Positions 1 through 6,608 of a DNA stretch of 64,000 nucleotides are shown here, piece by piece; position 1 is the stretch's first letter, and each line of letters starts with the position of its first letter. Where the stretch lies: the NCBI GenBank assembly GCA_037447655.1, contig JBBHKE010002887.1:372001-436000 (forward strand), in the 5' to 3' direction. The DNA is from Zygnema cylindricum (taxonomy: Eukaryota > Streptophyta > Zygnematophyceae > Zygnematales > Zygnemataceae). A model generated the notes under the pieces. The model saw only the letters and a list, made by a program, of their open reading frames with translations. It was not told where the DNA came from and did not search any database. A program made the position numbers and the translations under genes.

Positions 1-242
1 TGTGACACAGTTACATGAGGCGGAATCCGAGGACGAGAACGAAGAGCTCCTTTTGGATAAGGAGTTGGAGGCGAAAAACGAGGTCGAAATTCCACGAAGG
101 CAAAAATGTGCTTACGGTGGATTGAAAGGTGAAGCAGGCTAGATTGTTGATTCAGGTGCTTAATGCACATGTGTAAGGATAGGCACCTGTTCACTTAGAT
201 AAGAAATATTCCCACCATAGAGATAGAGTACGGGGATGGGAG
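1..242 (+). pseudogene. copia A copy 1: gag C-terminus and protease start, broken
   Basis: The translation shows an acidic Glu/Asp-rich stretch followed by EIPRRQKCAYGG, the linker that precedes the protease in family A copy 2 (about 38440-38480). Next comes IVDSGA, the DSGA aspartic-protease active site, immediately followed by a stop where copy 2 has the Ser of DSGAS. More stops occur before the sequence is cut at GGGGATGGGAG by the TRIM. The frame resumes after the TRIM at 758. It is a pseudogene by nonsense mutation and insertion. Confidence 0.8.
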
Positions 243-471
243 TGTTAGATTTCCTAGAAATCCGGGATTCGGCATGTCCCACACTTGGGAAAATTGAGCC
301 GGCCAGGGTTCGAACCTGGGACCTTTCACTTCAGCTGGGAACGCACTACCACTGTGCCACCAGCTCGATGTTGAGACTGGCGGGTCCGTACCCATTTATT
401 ACGGGCGGCTCGAGTATGGTTATTTCCATATTCTACCCCGTATTGGACCGGCTTCACGTGCCAATCCAACA
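243..471 (-). repeat. TRIM LTR (3' LTR on the minus strand)
   Basis: This 229-bp copy begins TGTTAG and ends CCAACA on the + strand. It differs from the partner at 529-757 at only a few positions, for example GGTTCGAACCTGG here against GGTTTGAACCTAG there. It contains the tRNA-like sequence 296-366. Confidence 0.9.
296..366 (-). other. tRNA-like sequence inside TRIM LTR (copy 1)
   Basis: Read on the minus strand, these 71 nt fold as a near-complete tRNA cloverleaf. The acceptor stem is GAGCTGG/CCGGCTC (7 bp, one G-U). The D stem is GCAC/GTGC around AGTGGTA. The T stem is CCAGG/CCTGG around TTCGAAC. The anticodon arm is TTCCC/GTGAA with one mismatch and triplet CTG, but the residue before it is G rather than the universal T. 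Boxes A (TGGCACAGTGG) and B (GGTTCGAACCC) suit RNA polymerase III. The T arm with its preceding AGGTCCCAGG resembles plant initiator tRNA-Met. It is unlikely to be a working tRNA gene; an internal Pol III promoter is the more likely role. Confidence 0.85.
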
Positions 472-485
472 CCCCCCCTCACGGG
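472..485 (-). other. TRIM polypurine tract
   Basis: On the minus strand the sequence CCCGTGAGGGGGG lies directly before the TGTTGG start of the LTR. This is the expected place for plus-strand priming. Confidence 0.75.
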
Positions 486-510
486 AAAGCCGGTCAAACC
501 ATCCGCAATC

Positions 511-528
511 CCGCTAGCTCCGATACCA
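511..528 (-). other. TRIM primer-binding site (initiator tRNA-Met type)
   Basis: On the minus strand TGGTATCGGAGCTAGCGG follows directly after the 5' LTR. TGGTATCAGAGC is complementary to the 3' end of plant initiator tRNA-Met, so 11 of the first 12 bases agree. This is the conventional 3'-end site, unlike the half-tRNA sites of the copia elements around it. Confidence 0.85.
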
Positions 529-757
529 TATTAGATTTCCTAGAAATCCGGGATTCGGCATGTCCCACACTTGGGAAAATTGAGCCGGCCAGGGTTTGAA
601 CCTAGGACCTTTCACTTCAGCTGCGAACGCACTACCACTGTGCCACCAGCTCGATGTTGAGACTGGCGGGTCCGCACCCATTTATTACGGGCGGCTCGAG
701 TATGGTTATTTCCATATTCTACCCCGTATTGGACCGGCTTCACGTGCCAATCCAACA
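529..757 (-). repeat. TRIM LTR (5' LTR on the minus strand)
   Basis: Partner of 243-471 and the same length. It starts TATTAG instead of TGTTAG on the + strand, so the terminal CA of the minus-strand LTR has mutated to TA. The other end is CCAACA followed by the target duplication GGGAG. Confidence 0.9.
582..652 (-). other. tRNA-like sequence inside TRIM LTR (copy 2)
   Basis: This is the same 71-nt tRNA-like block at the same LTR offset as 296-366. It has a few substitutions, including GGTTCGAACC changed to GGTTCAAACC in box B, so box B is slightly weakened. The acceptor and D stems are unchanged. Confidence 0.82.
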
Positions 758-1289
758 GGGAGGATAGTCACCACTACTCTTGTAGGATCGGTAGATTTGA
801 AAGTGTTAGTAGATGGAAAGACATCCATAGTAACATTCTTCGATGTATTGTTTATTCCGGAGCTGAACAAAAACCTCATCTTTACATCCGTATTAGATGA
901 TAAAGGTTTTTTACTAGCACTAGGGAAGGAGTCTTTACTGCTAGTTTTGAGGAGGATGTCTATTTCATTGCTGAGAAAGGTAGCCATGGGATGTTTAGGC
1001 TGGCTTTAAGTAATGAAAAGAAGAAACTTTATTATGCTGGTGTTCATGATATTATGATGTGGCATAAGAGGCTTGGGCATGTGAATCTAGACAAGTTAAG
1101 AGAGGATGTTAAAGGATATAGAGTTTATGATCTAAAAAAGGAAGATATAATCTTAGTAAAGCATCTAGTAGTTATGGATGAAGGAAAGTCTGTGGATCCC
1201 TTCAAGTATACAAAGTCAGTAAAAATCAGATTTGAGTCAGAAAATTCTGATGACTTTGAGCTTCCTAACTATCCAAGTTTTTAGAGAAG
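758..1289 (+). pseudogene. copia A copy 1: protease end and integrase zinc-finger start, internally deleted
   Basis: After the TRIM, the frame resumes with VTTTLVGSVDLKVLVDGK and NKNLI.TSVLDDKGF, typical of the region after the copia protease. MMWHKRLGHVNLDKLRE follows, which is the GAG-pre-integrase domain (HKRLGH). At about 1104 the sequence jumps straight to DVKGYRVYDLKKEDIILVK, which in copy 2 lies about 740 bp further on (from about 39690). The zinc-finger CSGC and the whole D,D-35-E integrase core are missing. Frameshifts separate the segments. Confidence 0.8.
1100..1110. other. Deletion junction in copia A copy 1
   Basis: Copy 2 reads AAGTTAAGAGAGATG at about 38935 and GAAGAAGATGTTAAAGG at about 39685. 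Copy 1 joins them as AAGTTAAGAGAGGATGTTAAAGG. The shared GATG at the joint points to deletion by microhomology. Confidence 0.75.
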
Positions 1290-3130
1290 ATGACATTCTT
1301 GCAGGTAAAAATCAGACCGAAAAGGACTCGGCTGTGGAAACTCCAGTGACAACTCTACCCGAAGTGGAAGACGTGGTGGAAATTGATTCGGAATCAAGGG
1401 ATAGGGGAGAAGTCGAGTTTGTTCGAAAGAATCCACGAGAACCATCTATTCTGGCCTCACATTTTGAGGGGGGAAGGAGAAGTAGCAAAAGACTACAAGA
1501 AAAACAAATTAATAACAAGGTAACTAAACTATCTCATCAAGATGAACCTCAAACTTATGGAGAGGCGATGACTTGTCCAGAAAGAAACCGGTGGAGGACA
1601 GCAATCAATGAGGAGATGGCCTCAATTATGGCTGCTGATACTTGGGAGCTAGTGGATTGTCCACCTAACCGAAAATTAATCGGTTGTAAGTAGGTTTTCA
1701 AATTAAAACTGAACCCAGATAACACAATCGAGCGCTACAAGGCTCGATTAGTGGCAAAGGGATTTACACAAAAAGAGGGAATTGACTACGAGGAAACCTT
1801 TACCCTGGTGGTCAGATTTCCCTCCGTCCGCATACTTATCATGTTAGCAGCAGCGGAAGACATGGAAGTGCACCAGATGGACATCAAGACAGCCTTTTTG
1901 CATGGAGAATTGGAAGAGGAGATCTTCATGTGATAACCTGAAGGGTTTGTGGAGGAAGGAGAGGAGAGTAAGGTATGCCGGCTGATGAAATCTCTTTATG
2001 GTTTGAAACAGGCGCCTCGACAGTGGAATAAGAAGCTTGATGAGTTTCTTACTGGTCTAGGATATATTCGGATCAGCTAAGATCACTCAATCTATGTTTT
2101 CGAAGATGAGGAAGGTTTTATATTTATTGCAATTTCTGTTGATGATTTGCTTGTTTTAAGTAAATCAATGGAAAAAAATAATAAACTGAAAACCGATCTT
2201 AAGGGGAGATTTGAAATGAAGGATATAGGGGAAGCAAAATATATTTTGGGAATTCAAGTAGAGCGAGACCGAAAAAGAAAAATTATAAGATTGACTCAAA
2301 AGGAAGCACTAGGGATCATGCTTGAAAAATTTCAAATGGATAAAGCTAATAGTTGTACAACTCCAATGGAGTTGAAGAAGGGAACTCAAGGGAGTGAGGA
2401 AGGAGGAGTCATAGTCTTAGACGAGGAATCATCTCCTGAAGAACAGAAGTTCATGGAGACTATTCTTTACAAGCAAGTAGTGGGAAGTCTAATCTATTTT
2501 ATGAATTGTACCCGGCCGGATTTAGCTGCAGCTGTATGAGTGCTGAGTAGAAATCAAAATGCTCCCACTAAGAGGTATTGGGAAGCAGCTAAGAGAGTCC
2601 TTAGATATTTGATAAGAACTAGGGATCTATGGTTGCATTTGGGTGGAGAGAATACTGACATCACTACTTGGAGTGATGCAAGTTATGGTGATGCTCCAAT
2701 GAGGAGATGCACTTCTGGATATGTATTATATGTGGGTGATGGGGCTTGCTGTTGGAGTAGCAAACAACAAAAAGTTATTGCTCAGTCCACCATGGAGGCT
2801 GAGTATATGGCCTCTTGCTCTGCTGTAAAAGAATTGATGTGGGTCAAGTCTTTGCTTGGTGAGCTTGGTCACCTTAAGAGTGGTGTGCATAATTTTTTTT
2901 GTGATAATCAGGCAGCAATCGCTATTTCTGCCAATCCTAAACATCATTTTAAAGCCAAACACATGGACATCAGGCTCAGCTTTGTAAGAGAGAAAGTAGA
3001 AAACAATATAATCAATTTAGAGTATCGACCAAAAAGTGAGATGGTAGCAGATATGATGACCAAACGTGTGCCTACCCCTAAGCTAATTTTCTGTAGGGAG
3101 AAGTGTGGTCTGAAATTAAAGATTGACTAG
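1290..3130 (+). pseudogene. copia A copy 1: reverse transcriptase and RNase H, broken
   Basis: The RT part contains [67 protein letters not shown] and [14 protein letters not shown]. The active-site box reads ISVDDLLVLSKS, where copy 2 has IYVDDLLVLSKS, so Tyr of YVDD is Ser. RNase H follows with TWSDASYGD, MEAEYMASCSA and FFCDNQAAIAI. In-frame stops occur near 1692 (W codon to TAG, against copy 2), 1932 (CGA to TGA) and 2537 (GGA to TGA). The C-terminal LKID ends just before the polypurine tract, the usual end of a copia pol. Confidence 0.88.
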
Positions 3131-3143
3131 AAAATAAGTGGAG
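3131..3143 (+). other. Polypurine tract of copia A copy 1
   Basis: AAAATAAGTGGAG lies directly before the LTR start TGTAGAAATT. Equivalent tracts precede the LTRs at 17418, 20420, 41730 and 50873. Confidence 0.75.
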
Positions 3144-3359
3144 TGTAGAAATTAATGGTCCATTTTAAATATTTTCTAGGTCTAAATAGAAATATAGAAA
3201 GAAGCTGAGGCAGTCTACCTCTAACTTCTTTCTCCAACTCTCAAACTTGTCGCAGTCACTCAGAAATTGGAGAGGGAGCTAGAACCATGGCTACCTAGGC
3301 TCTCCAGAGGTTTATGGGAAATTTATATTAGTTAGGGGTTTATTTACTAAAAGGGTATG

Positions 3360-3443
3360 TGCCGGCCACAGGATTTGATCCTGGTACCTACTGGCCGGCA
3401 AACAGCAGTTAGCCGATAGCCTTAGCCGTTAAGTCTATAACTA
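3360..3443 (-). other. Antisense tRNA-like module in family A LTR
   Basis: The outer inverted repeat is TGCCGGCCA (3360-3368) with TGGCCGGCA (3392-3400). Inside it is a T-arm-like hairpin which on the minus strand reads CCAGGATCAAATCCTG, close to the CCAGGATCGAAACCTGG T arm of plant initiator tRNA-Met. Further along the minus strand TTAACGGCTAAGGC resembles a box A. A full cloverleaf is not obvious. The same module recurs in the other LTR families of the window. Confidence 0.6.
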
Positions 3444-3726
3444 ATGTTACGTAGTATATGGTTTGATATTTATTTAAACATGAATACATAGGATAAATCA
3501 TTTAACTGTAATTGTTTACGAGATACATAGATCCGGTAATGTATAAGTTCGGATTACGGTACAGACAAGAAATCAATACCGCGCATTTATTTCTTTAGTG
3601 AAACGAATACCGCGCATGTATTTATTTCGGCTACGATTAAAATCGAATTTAATCGGACGGCCGGAATTAGCGCCCAGATTGCGGAAGAAGATTTCGGCCA
3701 TTTGTGGCCATCGCCAAATTGGATGA

Positions 3727-3883
3727 CACGTGGCAAAATTACATTGGATCGTGGTATCTCTGAAGATTATGGCACCGAATTCGGATATGACATGTGTCGA
3801 CATTTAGGCCATGTCATACAATGTCCGTACATAAAGTACATCGGCAGCTGTACTTTTAAGTAAGGAACTGTAATCTGATTGGT
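3727..3883 (+). promoter_or_regulatory. Putative LTR promoter module (G-box, palindrome, CCAAT)
   Basis: CACGTGGC (from 3727) is a G-box/ABRE-like core. AAAGTACA (3833-3840) and TGTACTTT (3849-3856) form an 8-bp perfect inverted repeat with an 8-nt spacer. GATTGG (3878) is an inverted CCAAT box. The same order occurs in LTR families A and C, and in weaker form in B. Confidence 0.5.
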
Positions 3884-4200
3884 TCCTTACATCAGTAGAT
3901 AGAGTCTGTGAGAGAGATAGGACATAGAAAAATTAGGAGATAGGACCCTCTTTCCCAGAGAGCTTCTGTACAAAAGGTCAACTTTGACCCTCCATAACTT
4001 ACAGCTCAGGGGAGCAAATTCAGAGATCCTTTTTTGCTATCGACTCAGGGGAGTCTTGCCTTCACACGGATGCAAGTGTTCAGAGTTTTTGTCTGCCACG
4101 GTGGCAGTTGTTTTTGCTGAAACACAAAGGGGTCACAGTTATCCTAGAGGCTTCTTGGAAGCTGTCCACTCTGAGGACTTATGAAGGTCTTAGAGTTACA

Positions 4201-4804
4201 GGAAGGTTTATGTTGACAATAACAGATGACTGGTCTAGATACTCTAAAGTCTAATTCCTAAAAACAAAGTCTGAAACACCAACTTACTTCAAAAAATATA
4301 AAGCTTGAAGTGAGAAGTTACACGGAACCCCTATTAAGAGAATATGGAGTGACAAATGGGGGGAATACACCTATAACCAGTTTGAGGAATGCCTGAGAGA
4401 TGAGGGGGTTTAGCATCCAAAAACTGTACCGAAAAATCCAAAACAAAATGGGGTAGCTAAAAGGTTGAAGCGGATTGTAGGAGATAGTGTGCGTAGTATG
4501 TTGGCAGACAAGGAGATAGGAAAAAGGTTTTGGGCAGAAGCCATGAACTCTGCTAACTACATTAAGAATATAGTCCTTACTATATCCGTGAAAGGAATGA
4601 CACCTTATGAGAGATGGGTTGGAAAGAAACCATATATTTTTCACATTAAAGTATTTGGTAGTCAAGTTTATAGCCTTAAACACGGATAGGAAAAACTAAA
4701 AACTATATGCTAATGGGAAACCAGGATATTTTGTGGGATATGATGAAGAAGTCAAGGTATATAGAGTTTATGACTTAGCTAAACAAGAAATCATTCTGGT
4801 AAAT
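4201..4804 (+). pseudogene. copia B' left fragment: integrase core
   Basis: The translation gives LTITDDWSRYSKV, then SDKWGEYTYNQFEECLRDEGV in the position of the integrase DNGGEY region, then QNGVAKRLKRIVGDSVRSML with Lys where the catalytic Glu (VAERLN) is expected. AEAMNSANYIKNIVLT and FHIKVFGSQVY follow. Several stops are present. It is cut on the left by copia A copy 1 and on the right, at the RVYDL linker, by the family B LTR at 4805. It continues at 18427 beyond the nested elements, with matching duplication TAAAT/TAAGT. Confidence 0.82.
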
Positions 4805-4836
4805 TGTTAAAATTACTAGATTTATAGGGTATTTTC
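4805..4836 (+). repeat. Family B 5' LTR, first 32 bp (split by the X element)
   Basis: TGTTAAAATTACTAGATTTA and the following bases match the start of the 3' LTR at 17418. The LTR resumes at 10805 after the X element and its duplicated TTTTC. Confidence 0.88.
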
Positions 4837-5683
4837 TGTTGGTTTATAAAAGCTTTAGTCCTCTCTATATTATGTGAGAGGAGAATACAGGACTTAGAAA
4901 CATTTTCAGAACCTGTGTCAAAATTAGTGTGAATTGACAATCTGGACTATACGGAAATAAAGAGATCACATCGGACGGTTCCTAAGTAAACGAAAGATTA
5001 CGTTTGGCGCGCACTAATTAAATATGACATACCGTCCGATAGACAAGATCAGACCGACAAAGACCTACCAGAATCTTGAAGTGGACCATAGTGACACAAC
5101 CGCAAGTTTCGTCACGTATAATGTTTAAATGTCGGTGGTAACTTTGTGGAAACAGGATCTTCTCATCACACGTAATTGTACATTATTGTGTACGGTTAGT
5201 AATAGATATCCGTAGACAATTAAGGCTCGTCTGTAGTGTACTAAACATTAGATAGCGTGATGAATTTAACATACATCAGGTAATTAGTTAGAGTTAATTA
5301 GAGTACGGTTAAATAGTACCGTAACATTATTTACACTGCTGTGATTGGGTAATTAGACAATAGTAGAATTTATTTGTATAAATTCTAGGACTTAGTTACT
5401 TTCATGTATTCCTTTTATGAGGTTTCAAGGCGCACATATGTGCAATTTAAGTGATATTCTCTGGGGTGTATCTCTTGGGTTAATTGGGCGTTTTGCTTGA
5501 AACTTTGTGAGTTGTCAGCACACGCGGTAAAATATACTTTCATATAGTTTGGGACCATTTGGTCATATTGACTGCTTTGTGCAGTGGATCAAAGTTAGTA
5601 TCTTGAGTGCTTCCTATCTTTGGTTCTTTGATGGCTACTACTTCAGCAATTGCTGGGGCTGCGCCGGCTATCATAGAACAACA
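4837..5683 (+). repeat. 5' LTR of copia X
   Basis: It begins TGTTGGTTTATAAAAGC and ends GAACAACA. A TATA-like TTTATTTGTATAAATTC occurs near 5370. The gag start codon (5631) lies inside this LTR. No tRNA-like module of the A/B/C type was seen here. Confidence 0.93.
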
Positions 5684-6600
5684 AGTTACGGGCCCTCCCT
5701 CTAAAATCCCTATCTTTGACGGCAAGGACTATATCTATTGGGCGGATATGGTTAAACTCTATTTTCTCAATTCGAATCTCATAGACGTGGTGGACGGATC
5801 TCTTGACGAGTCAGACGCCAATTGGAAGAAAAAGAAAATACAATGTTTTCACACTATCAAAATGCTTATCTTGAAGGAACTTGCTATGGCGCATATTCAT
5901 ATGAAAAAGGCGTCAAAAATATGGAACTCTCTGAAAAAGATGCACATCAAAACTAATGTGCAGCACCAGATGATTACGGCTAACAAAATCTGGGAGTAAA
6001 TGTATATAGATGGTACCATGGCTGAGTATTGTTACGGCTTGAGAACACTAATAGTAAAAAATGCTTGCTTAGGTGGTACATTTCCAAATGATCTTCAAGT
6101 TTTGTTATTAATAAGAGGGCTTCCTAATGAATATAAAGAAGCCTCGAACTATTTGAAAAAACTACCACAAGCTGATTGGAATCTAGCGATAACAATTAAG
6201 TTTGTCCTAGATGAAGAGTCTAGTCAAAAAGTCTTTAAAGGTAATGGACAGGCAGAAGCTTTTAACACACAAACTTTTAAAAAAGAATAGTTTCAGAACA
6301 GTCAGAATCAGTTTCCTTGCAAACTTGACATTTGTTATTATTGTAATGAAAAATGGCATATATATAGGAGTTGCCCATAATATATAAAAACATATGAAAC
6401 AGGTGTATTTCGACAAGGATGGTTCATCAGAAAACCGAAATTGCGACAACGTGCAAAAACATCGAATTTTTCTTCAGAGACGAACAAAAACAAGGATGAA
6501 GTCGTCACTTTTTCCGAAGCATCTGACAGAGAATTATTCGCCTTGAACAACACAAATGAAGGAGACAAAGACTTTGAGTGGATTTGAGACACCGGTGCGT
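5631..6600 (+). pseudogene. copia X gag and protease active site, stop-interrupted
   Basis: The frame opens with MATTSAIAGAAPAIIEQQ within the LTR and crosses the LTR end and primer site as VTGPPSKIPIFDGKDYIYW. It shows the conserved gag residues YWADMVKLYF and IWNSLKKMH, a zinc knuckle CYYCNEKWHIYRSC (CX2CX4HX4C, about 6333-6375), then DTGAS (6588-6602), the protease active site. Stops occur at 5997 (TAA), 6288 (TAG), about 6378 (TAA) and 6585 (TGA), all in a single unshifted frame. That suggests recent point mutation. Confidence 0.85.
5684..5698 (+). other. Half-tRNA primer-binding site of copia X (degenerate)
   Basis: AGTTACGGGCCCTCC follows directly after the LTR. The consensus in this window is GGTTATGGGCCCACC, complementary to the anticodon arm of initiator tRNA-Met; three of 15 bases differ. 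The related element at 21673-27507 has GGTTATGGGCC at the same place. Confidence 0.65.
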
Positions 6601-6608
6601 CTCAACAC

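Larger units (their letters stand above)
243..757 (-). mobile_element. TRIM (515-bp terminal-repeat retrotransposon in miniature) with tRNA-like LTRs
   Basis: The insertion is flanked by a perfect 5-bp target-site duplication GGGAG (238-242 and 758-762) and interrupts the protease region of copia A. Its ends are TGTTAG...CCAACA on the + strand. It consists of two 229-bp direct repeats (243-471, 529-757) around an internal region of only 57 bp. On the minus strand the internal region starts directly after the LTR with TGGTATCGGAGC, a near-perfect initiator tRNA-Met primer site, and ends in a G-rich polypurine tract just before the other LTR. No coding capacity is present. These are the defining parts of a TRIM. 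Each LTR contains a 71-bp cloverleaf-capable tRNA-like sequence. Confidence 0.92.
1..4200 (+). mobile_element. Ty1/copia retrotransposon, family A copy 1 (5' end outside window)
   Basis: Only the 3' part of this element is in the window: gag C-terminus, protease, a deleted integrase region, reverse transcriptase, RNase H, polypurine tract and a 1057-bp 3' LTR ending in CA at 4200. It is closely similar along its length to the family A copy at 36316-42786, which shows what is missing. The 3' flank (from GGAAG at 4201) continues as integrase sequence of another copia element, so this copy inserted into a family B-type pol gene whose left half lies off the window. A TRIM is inserted at 243-757 and the integrase is largely deleted, so the copy is non-autonomous. 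Confidence 0.9.
3144..4200 (+). repeat. 3' LTR of copia A copy 1 (1057 bp)
   Basis: It starts TGTAGAAATTAATGG and ends TTAGAGTTACA, matching the LTRs at 36316-37367 and 41730-42786 over their length. It holds the shared 5' motif TATTTTCTAGGTCTA, an antisense tRNA-like module (3360-3443), a G-box, a palindromic motif and a CCAAT box. There is no coding sequence in it; short frames here are chance. Confidence 0.9.

Noticed and set aside
296-366. A functional nuclear tRNA gene with anticodon CTG (Gln)
   Set aside because: The cloverleaf is good, but U33 is replaced by G, one anticodon-stem pair fails, and the sequence is repeated in both LTRs of a TRIM. It is better read as an LTR module.
3144-4200. 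A SINE or independent element around the tRNA-like part of the family A LTR
   Set aside because: No target duplication or tail surrounds the module, and it is at the same place in every LTR of the family, so it is part of the LTR.
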